A stretch of DNA of 64,000 nucleotides, taken from the NCBI RefSeq assembly GCF_047600445.1, contig NZ_JASGKT010000002.1, positions 744,001-808,000 of the forward strand, read 5' to 3'. A program made the position numbers and the translations under genes. This DNA is from Piscinibacter sp047600445 (GTDB lineage Bacteria > Pseudomonadota > Gammaproteobacteria > Burkholderiales > Burkholderiaceae_C). Of the stretch, positions 26,401 through 34,940 are shown piece by piece. Below the pieces are notes generated by a model. The model was given only the letters and a program-made list of their open reading frames with translations. It made no database searches and was not told the DNA's origin. The stretch's first letter is position 1. The number at the start of each line of letters is the position of its first letter.

Positions 26401-27505
26401 TCAAACGCCTTGCTTCAGGCTCGCTTCGATGAAGGCGTCGAGGTCGCCGTCGAGCACCTTCTGCGTGTTGCTGATCTCGACGTTGGTGCGCAGGTCCTTG
26501 ATGCGGCTCTGGTCGAGCACGTAGCTGCGGATCTGGTGGCCCCAGCCGACGTCGGTCTTGCTGTCCTCGAGCTTCTGCTGCGCCTCCATCTGCTTGCGCA
26601 TCTCGTGCTCGTACAGGCGCGAGCGCAGCATCTGCCAGGCCTCGTCGCGGTTGCGGTGCTGGCTGCGGTCGTTCTGGCACTGCACGACGATGCCGGTCGG
26701 GATGTGCGTCAGCCGCACCGCCGAGTCGGTCTTGTTGATGTGCTGGCCGCCCGCGCCGCTGGCGCGGAAGGTGTCGGTGCGCACGTCGGCCGGGTTGATC
26801 TCGACCTCGATCGAGTCGTCGACCTCGGGGTACACGAACAGCGAGGCGAACGAGGTGTGCCGCCCGCCCGACGAGTCGAACGGGCTCTTGCGCACCAGGC
26901 GGTGCACGCCGGTCTCGGTGCGCAGCAGCCCGAAGGCGTACTCGCCCTCGACCTTGATCGTGGCGCTGCGGATGCCCGCCACGTCGCCCTCGGTCTCTTC
27001 CATCACCTCGGCCTTGAAGCCCTTGCGCTCGCAGTACTTGAGGTACTGGCGCAGCAGCATCTGCGCCCAGTCGCAGGCCTCGGTGCCGCCGGCGCCGGCC
27101 TGGATGTCGATGAAGCAGTTCGACGGGTCGGCCGGGTTGTTGAACATGCGGCGGAACTCGAGCTGCTCGACCGTCTCGCGCAGCTTGTCGGCCTCGGCCT
27201 CGATCGCGGCCAGGCCGTCGAAGTCGGCGTCGGCCTTCGACATCTCGTACAGCTCGGTGTTGTCGGCGAGGTTGCCCGCCAGGTGGTCGATGGTGCCGAC
27301 CACGGTGTCCAGCGATTTTTTCTCGCGGCCCAGCTCCTGGGCGCGCTTCGGGTCGTTCCAGACGTTCGGGTTCTCGAGCGCCGCGTTGACCTCGTTCAGC
27401 CGCAATGCCTTGCGGTCGTAGTCAAAGATACCTCCGCAGCGCTTCGGTGCGCGTGCTCAGGTCGGCCAGCGTGTTGCCGATCTGGTTGATGCGTTCGATG
27501 TCCAT
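26401..27505 (-). CDS. prfB: peptide chain release factor 2, with programmed +1 frameshift
   Basis: RF2 ends translation at UGA and UAA. Frame 0 starts at 27505 (MDIERINQIGNTLADLS) and reaches a UGA after 27 codons (27422-27424). Skipping one base, at 27424, continues as DYDRKALRLNEV to 26401, giving 367 residues, the usual RF2 length. The slip site CTT-TGA-C (27421-27427) is preceded by an internal Shine-Dalgarno GGAGG (27431-27435), the classical autoregulatory arrangement. The stop-codon tripeptide SPF (RKSPFDSSG) and the catalytic GGQ (SGAGGQHINKT) are present. The coding sequence is therefore complement(join(26401..27423,27425..27505)). Confidence 0.96.
27421..27435 (-). promoter_or_regulatory. 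prfB programmed frameshift element
   Basis: On the minus strand the element reads GGAGG, TAT, CTT, TGA, C. The internal Shine-Dalgarno lies three bases before the CUU slippery codon and in-frame UGA. Low RF2 levels slow UGA reading and promote the +1 slip, so RF2 controls its own synthesis. Confidence 0.93.
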
Positions 27506-27621
27506 GGCGGTTTTCCGGCAAAGGGTCGCATTTTGGCATGCGGCGTCCCCCTGGGGCGTTCCCTGGGGCGAAGGGGGCGTGAAGTGGGCAACAATGCCGG
27601 CGCCGCACGACGCCGCCTTCG

Positions 27622-27897
27622 ATGAACGATCCGTCGCACCGCTCGCCCGCCGCCGATGCCCGCCACTGGCGCCGCAACCGGCGCGCCGCGCTGTGGCTGG
27701 GCGCGTGCTGGCTGGCGATCTCGTTCGCGCCGCTGCTGCTCTCGCGCCAGCTCGAGCTGCCGCTGTTCGGCGCGCCGCTGGTGTTCTGGATCTGCGCGCA
27801 GGTCGTGCCGCTGGGCTTCCTGCTGCTGGTGTGGCGCTACGAGCGCATCCTGGACCGGCTCGACCGCGAGCGCGCGCAGGGGCGGGTCGACGGATGA
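27622..27897 (+). CDS. sodium:solute symporter small subunit (DUF4212)
   Basis: The 91-residue protein has two membrane helices (AALWLGACWLAISFAPLLLS and LVFWICAQVVPLGFLLLVW) separated by the ELPLFGAPLVFW loop typical of DUF4212, the small partner of a class of solute:sodium symporters. It overlaps the large-subunit gene by 4 bp (ATGA), which is the usual arrangement. It is divergent from prfB with a 116-bp shared upstream region. Confidence 0.85.
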   Translation: MNDPSHRSPAADARHWRRNRRAALWLGACWLAISFAPLLLSRQLELPLFGAPLVFWICAQVVPLGFLLLVWRYERILDRLDRERAQGRVDG

Positions 27898-29993
27898 AGT
27901 TCTCCGCCCCGGGCACGGCAGGCGCCGACCCGCTCGAGTGGCGGCGCCGCATCGACCGGCGCTACGTGGCCGCCGCCGCGGCCTTCGTCGTGTTCCTCGG
28001 CGTGATGTACGCGCTGGAGCTGGCCGGCCTGTCGCGGCGCTGGATCGCGGCGGTGCTGCTGCTCGGGCCGGTGGTCGTCTACGCCGGCATCGGCCTGGCG
28101 GCGCGCACCATGCAGCCGGCCGAGTACTTCGTCGCCGGACGGCGCGTGCCGGCGGTCTACAACGGCATGGCGATCGGCGCCGACTGGATGAGCGTGGCCT
28201 CGTTCATGAGCCTGACCGGCATCCTCTACATCACCGGCTTCGGCGGCCTGGCCTACGTGCTGGGCTGGACCGGCGGCTTCTGCCTGATCGCCTTCGGCCT
28301 GGCGCCCTACCTGCGCAAGTTCGGCCAGTACACGATTCCCGACTTCCTCGGCGAGCGCTACGGCGGCTGGTTCGTGCGCGTGGTCGGGCTGGTGGTGTGC
28401 GCGCTGATCTGCTTCGTCTACGTCGTGGCGCAGATCTATGGCGTCGGCCTGATCACCTCGCGGCTGACCGGCTTCGCCTTCGAGCTGGGCGTGCTGGTCG
28501 GGCTGGGCGGCATCCTGGTGTGCTCCTTCCTCGGCGGCATGCGCGCGGTCACCTGGACGCAGGTGGCGCAGTACGGCGTGATGCTGCTGGCCTTCCTGCT
28601 GCCGGTGACGTGGCTGTCGATCAAGCAGACCGGCCTTCCGCTGCCGCAGGCGGCCGTCGGCATCCAGTTGACCAAGCTCGCCGAGCGCGAACGCGAGTTG
28701 CGCGACGACCCGGCCGAGCGGCAGGTGATGGCGCTGCACGCCGCCGAGGCGGCGCGCTACGAGCGGCTGCTCGGCGACGTCGAGGGCTCGCTGGTGCGCG
28801 AGCGCGCCTCGCTGCAGCGGCAGATCGCCGAGGCCATCGCGGCGCGCACGCCGGTGCGCGAGATCCACGCGCTCGAGCGCCAACTGCACGCCATGCCGCA
28901 GGACGCCGCGGCCGCGCGCGACACCTGGGAGCGCGCGCGGGCCCAGGCGGCGCTGCGCGCCACGCAGCTCGGCGGCATGCCGGTGCACGTGCAGCCCTTC
29001 GAGGGCGACCCCGAGGGCGCGCCGGACCAGCGCCGCGCCTTCGGCGACTCGCGCGCCAACTTCATCGCGCTGGTGTTCTGCCTGATGGCCGGCACCGCCG
29101 GCATGCCGCACATCCTGGCGCGCTTCTACACCACGCCCGGCGTGCGCGAGGCGCGCCAGTCGGTGAGCTGGGCACTGCTGTTCATCGTGCTGATCTACGT
29201 CAGCGCGCCGGTGCTGGCGGTGCTGCTCAAGGTGGAGGTGTTCAGCGGCGTGGTCGGGCTGCGCTTCGACCGGCTGCCGGCCTGGATCGTCGAGTGGTCC
29301 CGGGTCGATCCGTCGCTGCTGTCGGCGGTGGACATCAACCACGACGGCATCCTGCAGCTCGGCGAGCTGCGCATCAACGGCGACATCCTCGTGCTGGCCG
29401 CGCCCGACATCGGCGGCATGCCCTTCGTCGTGAGCTGCCTGGTCGCGGCCGGCGCGCTGGCCGCGGCGCTGTCCACCGCCGACGGCCTGCTGCTGACCAC
29501 CGCCAACGCGCTGACGCACGACCTGTACTTCCGCATGGCCGACCCCGAGGCCTCGCCGACGCGGCGCGTGGCGATCTCCAAGGTGGTGCTGATGGTCGTG
29601 GCGCTGCTGGCCGCCTACACCGCCACGCGCAAGGCGGCGACCATCCTGCACCTGGTGACGCCGGTGTTCTCGATCGCCGCGGCCACGCTGTTCCCCGCGC
29701 TGCTGCTGGGGGTGTTCTGGAAGCGCACCAACCGCTGGGGCGCCTGCGCCGGCATGCTGGCCGGCCTGGCGGTCACGCTGTACTACCTGGCCACGCGCCA
29801 TCCGGTGCTCGGCCCCTGGTTCGTCGACGGCCCGGCGCAGCCGCTGTGGTGGGGCATACAGGCCAACGCCGCGGGGGTGTTCGGCGTGCCCGCGGCCTTC
29901 GCCGTGGCCGTCGCCGTGAGCCTGGCGACACGCGCGCCGGTGGCCGCCGGCCCCTTCGTCGACGCCATCCGGCGGCCCGACGAGGCGGCGTGA
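27894..29993 (+). CDS. sodium:solute symporter large subunit, with cytoplasmic insertion
   Basis: A 699-residue SSS-family transporter of the VC_2705 type. Core motifs are PAEYFVAGRRVPAVYNGMAIGADWMS and later FIALVFCLMAGTAGMPHILARFYTTPGVREAR and SCLVAAGALAAALSTADGLLLTTANALTHD. Between about residues 257 and 382 lies a charged, helical insertion rich in Glu, Arg and Ala (ERERELRDDPAERQVM onward) that looks like a coiled coil. Around 480-492, DINHDGILQLGEL reads like an EF-hand calcium loop. Substrate is not evident; actP/acetate-like or other organic acids are possible. The gene is translationally coupled to the small subunit. Confidence 0.88.
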   Translation: MKFSAPGTAGADPLEWRRRIDRRYVAAAAAFVVFLGVMYALELAGLSRRWIAAVLLLGPVVVYAGIGLAARTMQPAEYFVAGRRVPAVYNGMAIGADWMSVASFMSLTGILYITGFGGLAYVLGWTGGFCLIAFGLAPYLRKFGQYTIPDFLGERYGGWFVRVVGLVVCALICFVYVVAQIYGVGLITSRLTGFAFELGVLVGLGGILVCSFLGGMRAVTWTQVAQYGVMLLAFLLPVTWLSIKQTGLPLPQAAVGIQLTKLAERERELRDDPAERQVMALHAAEAARYERLLGDVEGSLVRERASLQRQIAEAIAARTPVREIHALERQLHAMPQDAAAARDTWERARAQAALRATQLGGMPVHVQPFEGDPEGAPDQRRAFGDSRANFIALVFCLMAGTAGMPHILARFYTTPGVREARQSVSWALLFIVLIYVSAPVLAVLLKVEVFSGVVGLRFDRLPAWIVEWSRVDPSLLSAVDINHDGILQLGELRINGDILVLAAPDIGGMPFVVSCLVAAGALAAALSTADGLLLTTANALTHDLYFRMADPEASPTRRVAISKVVLMVVALLAAYTATRKAATILHLVTPVFSIAAATLFPALLLGVFWKRTNRWGACAGMLAGLAVTLYYLATRHPVLGPWFVDGPAQPLWWGIQANAAGVFGVPAAFAVAVAVSLATRAPVAAGPFVDAIRRPDEAA

Positions 29994-30130
29994 GGCGGTA
30001 CTTGTGCTCAACTCCGGCGTGGCATGCAGGCCGCATCACCCAATGACGCGCGTTTCTGGACGATAGTCCGTGCTGTGTCAAGTTCGTGTCAGGTACACGG
30101 GCCTGGCGCGCGTCAACCCGAGGAGTCAAG

Positions 30131-30616
30131 GTGTCGAGTGTTCTCGCGAAGACCGCAGCCGGCATGGCGGAGATCCGCGACCGGTCGCATGCGCTGCCGC
30201 GCCACGCGCGCACGCTGCTCGTGCTCGCCGACGGCACGCGCAGCGCCGATCAGTTGCTCTCGATGGTGCAGGGCGCGTCGGCCGCCGACCTGACGCTGCT
30301 GGTCGAAGGCGGCCTGCTGGCCGAGGCCGGCCGCTCGCGCGCGGCCGCCGCGCCGCCGCCGGCCGCCGAGGCTCCGGCCGCGCCGGCCGCCGCAGGCGAG
30401 GGGCTGGGCTACCGCGAGCTGTACGACAGCCTGAACGCGCTGTCGAAGGAGCAGCTCGGCCTGTTCAAGGGCTACCGCTTCGCGCTCGAGATCGAGAAGG
30501 CCAGCGGCGTCGAGGAACTGCGCCAGGTGGCGCAGCACCTCGTCGAGGAGGTCGAGCGCGTGAAGGGCGAATCGGCGGCGCAGATGGTGCGCCGCGCGCT
30601 GGGGCTGAAGCGCTGA
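30131..30616 (+). CDS. conserved hypothetical protein, Ala/Pro linker
   Basis: The 161-residue product starts at a GTG preceded by AGGAG (30121-30125). An N-terminal segment of about 60 residues (DRSHALPRHARTLLVLADGTRSADQLLSMV) has a winged-helix-like pattern seen in several beta-proteobacterial proteins of unknown role. An Ala/Pro-rich linker (about 75-98) leads to a helical C-terminal domain (YDSLNALSKEQLGLFKGYRF, then LRQVAQHLVEEVERVKGES). No membrane segment. It converges on the siderophore receptor gene. Confidence 0.65.
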   Translation: MSSVLAKTAAGMAEIRDRSHALPRHARTLLVLADGTRSADQLLSMVQGASAADLTLLVEGGLLAEAGRSRAAAAPPPAAEAPAAPAAAGEGLGYRELYDSLNALSKEQLGLFKGYRFALEIEKASGVEELRQVAQHLVEEVERVKGESAAQMVRRALGLKR

Positions 30617-30647
30617 GGCCTCTTGCGCCGCGAAGGCGCTTCGTCCG

Positions 30648-33197
30648 TCAGAAGCGGTATTCGGCCGTCAGCATCGCATTGCACGGTGCGCCGAAGGCGT
30701 TGCCGCCCGTGCCCCAACCGACGTTGGCGTAGTAGTACTTGTCGAACAGGTTGTTGACTACCAGTCTCAGATCGATCTTCTCGGTTGGTCGATAGCCTAC
30801 CTGCAAGCCAAAGATGGCATAAGCCTTCTGCTTGGACAGGTCGTTGCCCCATGAGCCGCTGACGCGGTTCTGCGCATACACGTTGCCGCCGATGCGCCAA
30901 CGCTGCAAAGCACCGGGCAGTTTGTACATCGTGGACAGCCTGAACTGGTTGCGCGGAAGCTCGGGGCGGTACAGCGTGCCGATGCGGGCCGGGTCCGCGT
31001 CCTTGGTGTATTTGGCCGTGGCGTGCGTGAATCCGGCCGTGATCTCCCAATGAGGCGTCAGCGCTCCGCTGACCTCCAGTTCCACACCCTTGCTTTCGAT
31101 CTCGCCCGAGGCGCGCTGGCAGTAGCCCCAGCCCGTGCCGGGGCAGGGATTCGGGCCTTCCAGATCGTCCACCGCGAGGTTTTGCTGCCTGATCTGGAAC
31201 AAGGCGATGCTGGCGTTGAGGCGCTTGTCGAAGTATTCGCCCTTCACCCCGGCTTCGTAATTCACACCGGTGATCGGCTTCAGGTAGTCGCCGTTGCGGT
31301 CCACGCTGCTCTGCGGCTGGAAGATCTCCGTCCAGCTCGCGTAAGCCGTGTGCCGCGCGTCGATGTCGTAGAGCACGCCGGCGTAGGGCGTGATCTCGTT
31401 GCTGACCTTGTAGGCGACGTCATCGCGGCGGTTCTCGAAGTCGTAGCTGTGCGAGCGCGCGCCGAGGATCAGCTTGAGCGGCTCGGCCAGATGCCAGCGG
31501 CTGACCGCATAGAAGCTGTGCTGCTTCGTGACGAGGCGCTGCGTCCACAGATCCATGGGAATGACGGGGCGAGGTACGACGTTCGGGTTCCAGTGGTACG
31601 GATCGACCACCGGCCCATCGGTGGTCCAGGCGTAGTCGGCCCAGCCGCCGTTGGCTTTGAGGTTGTGTTCACGCGCACTGGCGCCGAACGCCAGTTCGTG
31701 GCGGCGCTGGAACAACTCGAAGGAGCCTTTCAGCGACAGGTCGTAGCTTGCCTGCTTGCTTTCGAGCACATAACGCTGGGTGTCCTGGTACAGGGTGCCG
31801 TCGTCGTCCGAAGCTCCGATGCCGGAGTACAGCAGATCCTGCTCCGGTCGCTTCCAGGTGGCGGCGAGCTTGACGCTCCAATCGTCGCCAAGCTGCTGGG
31901 TGACTTCGGCAAAGGCGGTCTTGTCGGTTTGCTTCCAGTAGTCGAAGGCGTTGCCGAAGCTGCTGCGGCGGGAAAGGCCGGGATAGAAACTCCCGTCCTC
32001 CCGCGCCGGCAGGCTGGCGACGCTGCCGTCGTTGTCGACCCGCCGGTAGTGCAAGCCGGCTGCAACCAGGGTCGTGGGTGTCACATCCGCCTCCACGACG
32101 CCGTAGAACTGGTGGTTGCGGTCATGGGCGACAGCGTAGAACTGCTCGGTGTCCTGTGCGGTGACCACGGCGCGGGCGCGCACGCTGCCGCTGGCGTTGA
32201 GCGGCGTACCGGCATCCACGCCCAGGCGCCGGTTGCTCCAACTGCCTACCGATGCCGTGATCTGCGCCTGCGGCGTGTCCGTGGGGCGCTTGCGCACCAG
32301 ATTGATCGAAGCAGACGGAGTGCCTGCGCCGGTCATCAGGCCGGTGGCGCCGCGCACGACTTCGATGCGGTCGTAGATGTCCAGCGCATCGTTGTCCGGG
32401 TTGAACGTGCCGTTGGCGCCGGTGCTGATCGGCAGCCCGTCGAGCATCAGGTTGGAGATCTCGAAGCCTCGCGCATTGAAGCTGCCGGAATCGCCCACGT
32501 AGTCGCCTTTCCTGACGACCATGCCGGTGACGCTGCGAAGCGCGTCGTCGAGCGTGCTCATCGCCTGGTCGTCGATGCGTTCGCGCGTCAGCACGCTGAC
32601 CGACTGCGGCGTCTCGCGCAGCGTCAGCGACAGGCCCGTGGCGCTGGTTCCGGGGCCGGTGGCGGTGTAGGAGCCCGTACCTTCCGTAGCCCCGCCGCGC
32701 TCGGCCCGGGCCGTCACCTTGACCGTCGGCAGCAAGGCCTCACGCGGCGGGTCAGCGGCCGGCGCCGCCGGCACCGTGACGGCCGGCGCGGCCCGCGCCG
32801 CCTTGCTCAAGGAATACCCGCCGCCCGCCTGCGCCACGGCTTCGATGCCCGTGCCGGCCAGCAGCAGCGAGAGGGCGGCCGCGACGCGGTGGTCGCCGGC
32901 GAGCCCCTTGGTCGTCAGCCCGGCGACCAGCGCTGCGTCGTACGAGAGGTTGACGCCGGCGGTGCGTGCAAACCGATCCAGCGCCGCATCGAGCGGCCCG
33001 GCGGGCACGTTGAAGGTCTTGACGGCCTCGCCCGCCGGCAGCGCCGTCGCGGCGGCCTGCGCGCGCGCCGGCTGCGGCAGCGCGGCCGCGGCGATGGCCA
33101 GGCCGAGCAGCGCGCCGTGCAGGGCGGCCGCCAGCACGGTCGGTCGAGGGGCGACGCGGCTCGCGGGCCGGCTAGTGCGCGGGTGCTTGAAGGTCAT
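30648..33197 (-). CDS. TonB-dependent siderophore receptor with STN signalling domain
   Basis: The 849-residue outer-membrane receptor has a signal sequence, then an STN domain at about 55-110 (FNVPAGPLDAALDRFARTAGV) for signalling to a FecR-type anti-sigma factor. A plug follows at about 155-270 (LRETPQSVSVLTRERIDDQ, IEVVRGATGLMTGAG), then a 22-strand type barrel ending in the aromatic C-terminus CNAMLTAEYRF. Resemblance is to FpvA/ferric-pyoverdine and ferrichrome receptors. The barrel half is less G+C-rich than most of the window. The fecI-fecR pair upstream (33936-35452) is the evident regulatory partner. Confidence 0.92.
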   Translation of the reverse strand: MTFKHPRTSRPASRVAPRPTVLAAALHGALLGLAIAAAALPQPARAQAAATALPAGEAVKTFNVPAGPLDAALDRFARTAGVNLSYDAALVAGLTTKGLAGDHRVAAALSLLLAGTGIEAVAQAGGGYSLSKAARAAPAVTVPAAPAADPPREALLPTVKVTARAERGGATEGTGSYTATGPGTSATGLSLTLRETPQSVSVLTRERIDDQAMSTLDDALRSVTGMVVRKGDYVGDSGSFNARGFEISNLMLDGLPISTGANGTFNPDNDALDIYDRIEVVRGATGLMTGAGTPSASINLVRKRPTDTPQAQITASVGSWSNRRLGVDAGTPLNASGSVRARAVVTAQDTEQFYAVAHDRNHQFYGVVEADVTPTTLVAAGLHYRRVDNDGSVASLPAREDGSFYPGLSRRSSFGNAFDYWKQTDKTAFAEVTQQLGDDWSVKLAATWKRPEQDLLYSGIGASDDDGTLYQDTQRYVLESKQASYDLSLKGSFELFQRRHELAFGASAREHNLKANGGWADYAWTTDGPVVDPYHWNPNVVPRPVIPMDLWTQRLVTKQHSFYAVSRWHLAEPLKLILGARSHSYDFENRRDDVAYKVSNEITPYAGVLYDIDARHTAYASWTEIFQPQSSVDRNGDYLKPITGVNYEAGVKGEYFDKRLNASIALFQIRQQNLAVDDLEGPNPCPGTGWGYCQRASGEIESKGVELEVSGALTPHWEITAGFTHATAKYTKDADPARIGTLYRPELPRNQFRLSTMYKLPGALQRWRIGGNVYAQNRVSGSWGNDLSKQKAYAIFGLQVGYRPTEKIDLRLVVNNLFDKYYYANVGWGTGGNAFGAPCNAMLTAEYRF

Positions 33198-33212
33198 GTC
33201 GGTCTCTCGGCA

Positions 33213-33238
33213 AGGCAGGTGTTGAAGTGCTCCTGCCT
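33213..33238. promoter_or_regulatory. inverted repeat in the receptor leader
   Basis: AGGCAGG (33213-33219) and CCTGCCT (33232-33238) form perfect 7-bp arms around a 12-base loop, 16 bp upstream of the siderophore receptor start. It could be an mRNA hairpin or protein site. The loop carries TTGAAGTGCT, repeated directly at 33275-33284. Confidence 0.4.
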
Positions 33239-33320
33239 GGTAGGCCGATCGAGCTCCGGAATCCCCTCACTCTTTTGAAGTGCTACGATGTACTGATCGT
33301 GTAACACACAAGGCAACGCG

Positions 33321-33608
33321 ATGAGCGAGGCAACTTTTACCTTCCGGGTCGACGAGGTTTTGAAGCATGAGTTCGCCCAGGCTGCGAAGGCCCGCGACCG
33401 CACGGGCGCGCAGCTCCTGCGCGATTTCATGCGCGAGTTCGTGCAACAGCAGCAGGAGGCGGCCGAGCACGATGCTTGGTTCCGCGGCCAGGTGCAAGCC
33501 GGCCTGAACTCCGCCAACGCTGGCCGCCTGGTGCCTGCCGCCGAGGTCGAAGCCAGCTTCGCAGCCCGTCGCGCCGCCACTCGACGCAGGCTTGAAGCAC
33601 CCGAGTGA
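33321..33608 (+). CDS. type II antitoxin (ParD/RelB-like, RHH type)
   Basis: The 95-residue product begins with a ribbon-helix-helix-like strand (EATFTFRVDEVLKHEFAQAAKARDRT) followed by helix LLRDFMREFVQQQ. A long, charged C-terminal half (ADAW-type residues DAWFRGQVQAGLNSANAGRL, then VEASFAARRAATRRR) would wrap the toxin. It overlaps the toxin start (TGATG at 33606-33610), the usual order of antitoxin then toxin. Likely autoregulated through the short region at 33282-33310, which contains TACGAT-N6-ATCGTG, an imperfect palindrome. Confidence 0.83.
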   Translation: MSEATFTFRVDEVLKHEFAQAAKARDRTGAQLLRDFMREFVQQQQEAAEHDAWFRGQVQAGLNSANAGRLVPAAEVEASFAARRAATRRRLEAPE

Positions 33609-33889
33609 TGAAGCTGCTCTGGACGCTCGAAGCCATCCAGGACCGCGAAGCGATCTACGACTACATCGAGGCCGACAACCCGGTCGCCGCCTTGGCTCTC
33701 GATGAGCTGTTCGAAGAGAAGGCCGGCCGACTCCTCGACCATCCCGGCCTCGGCCGGCGTGGCCGTGTCGCCGGCACTCGCGAATTGGTGGCGCACCAGA
33801 ACTACATCCTGGCCTACGACGTGGTCGGTGAACTGGTGCGTGTGCTTCGTGTGCTGCACGCGACCAGGCAGTGGCCACCGGAAAAGTGA
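33608..33889 (+). CDS. type II toxin, RelE/ParE family
   Basis: The 93-residue protein has the ParE pattern: LLWTLEAIQDREAIYDYIEADNP at the N-terminus, AGRLLDHPGLGRRGRVAGTRELV in the middle and the terminal strands QNYILAYDVVGELVRVLRVLHATRQWP. ParE toxins attack DNA gyrase and RelE toxins cut mRNA; this sequence resembles the ParE branch more closely. The length is complete and no key residue is evidently missing. The module is encoded on the strand opposite to both its neighbours, between fecR and the receptor gene. Confidence 0.86.
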   Translation: MKLLWTLEAIQDREAIYDYIEADNPVAALALDELFEEKAGRLLDHPGLGRRGRVAGTRELVAHQNYILAYDVVGELVRVLRVLHATRQWPPEK

Positions 33890-33895
33890 CGAATG

Positions 33896-33936
33896 CCCGT
33901 CAGCGGTCCCTGACCGGGCAGGTGACTCGCCTGCCC
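33896..33936. terminator. probable bidirectional terminator hairpins
   Basis: Two stem-loops fill the gap between the convergent toxin and fecR genes: CCCGTCAG-N6-CTGACCGGG (with one bulged base, about 33897-33918) and a perfect GGGCAGG-N7-CCTGCCC (33916-33936). There is no clear U-tract, so termination is inferred from position and stem strength. Confidence 0.5.
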
Positions 33937-34940
33937 TACCGTCCCGGCCCCACCGTGACCCACCAGCGCGTCCGGTAGCTCACGCTCACCGGCTGCGTCT
34001 GCACGAGGAACTGCAGCGTCCGGTCGGTGTCGCGCACCTGGAACAGGCCCGACACGCGCAGGTCGGCCACGCGCTCGTCGCAGACGATGCGGCCGTTGCG
34101 GTAGCGCGCGAGTTCGGCCAGCAGGTCGGCCAGGCGGATGTTCTTGCCGGCGATCACGCCGTCGGCCCAAGCGTCGGGCTCGAAGCCTTGCGCTTCGATC
34201 GGCTCGCTGCCGCCGTCGTGCAGCCAGCGGCTCTGGCCGGCTCGCAGCACGTGCGCGGCGCCGCCGCCGGCCGGGTGCAACTCCACCGTGCCGTCCTGCA
34301 CGCTGATGCGTGCGCGCCGATCGTCGAGCCGCACGGTGAAGCGCGTGCCCAGCGCGCGCAGCGCGCCGAACGGCGTGTGCACCCAGAATGGGCGTTTGGC
34401 GGTCTCCCCGCCGTCGGCGCCGGTGGTGACCAGCATCTCGCCGCGGCGCAGCATCACGAGGCGGTGCTCGTGGCCCAGCTCGGTGCTGACGGCGCTGTCG
34501 GTGTTGAGCACGATCACGCTGCCGTCGGACAGGTGCAGTGTTTTCTGCTCGCCGGTGGTGGTGCTCGCATCGGCCAGCAGGCGCTGCCACGGCGCGTGCT
34601 CGCGCACCGCCCAGCCGGCCCCCAGCGTCACGCCCGCCAGCGCGAGCAGCTTGCTCACCTGGCGCCGGCCGGGCGGCGAGCGTTGCTCGCGCTTCGTTTC
34701 GGCGGTGGCCAGCGTGGCACGCAGCAGCGCGGGCGGCACCACGGCGAACGGCTGCTGTAGCGAATCGACACGCTGCCAGGCGAGCGCGTGCCGCGGGTCG
34801 GCGCCCAGCCAGCGCTCGAAGGCACCGCGCGCCTCGGGCGTCGGCTCGTTGTAGCCGAGCTGCACCGCCCAGGCGATGGCCGCTTCGACGATGTCCCGAG
34901 GCAGCGCCGGCACGGCGCCCGCCGAGGTCGTGCCGCTCAT
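33936..34940 (-). CDS. fecR: FecR-type anti-sigma factor / signal transducer
   Basis: This 334-residue protein has an N-terminal DUF4880 domain (IAWAVQLGYNEPTPEARGAFERWLGADPRHALAWQRV). An apparent membrane helix follows at about 95-110 (LLALAGVTLGAGW), then the periplasmic FecR domain (LHLSDGSVIVLNTDSAVSTEL, FGALRALGTRFTVRL) and a C-terminal STN-like contact region (RLADLLAELARYRNGRIVCD). It relays the loaded state of the TonB receptor to the sigma factor. Its start overlaps fecI by 4 bp. Confidence 0.92.
   Translation of the reverse strand: MSGTTSAGAVPALPRDIVEAAIAWAVQLGYNEPTPEARGAFERWLGADPRHALAWQRVDSLQQPFAVVPPALLRATLATAETKREQRSPPGRRQVSKLLALAGVTLGAGWAVREHAPWQRLLADASTTTGEQKTLHLSDGSVIVLNTDSAVSTELGHEHRLVMLRRGEMLVTTGADGGETAKRPFWVHTPFGALRALGTRFTVRLDDRRARISVQDGTVELHPAGGGAAHVLRAGQSRWLHDGGSEPIEAQGFEPDAWADGVIAGKNIRLADLLAELARYRNGRIVCDERVADLRVSGLFQVRDTDRTLQFLVQTQPVSVSYRTRWWVTVGPGR

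Noticed and set aside
22693..27489. A 1598-codon plus-strand open frame
   Set aside because: It is the antisense of fbp, pepN and prfB, with low-complexity His/Arg/Val/Ala composition and no recognisable domain.
30617..30647. Rho-independent terminator between the hypothetical gene and the siderophore receptor
   Set aside because: GCGCC-GCGAA-GGCGC forms only a 5-bp stem without a U-tract; too weak to call.
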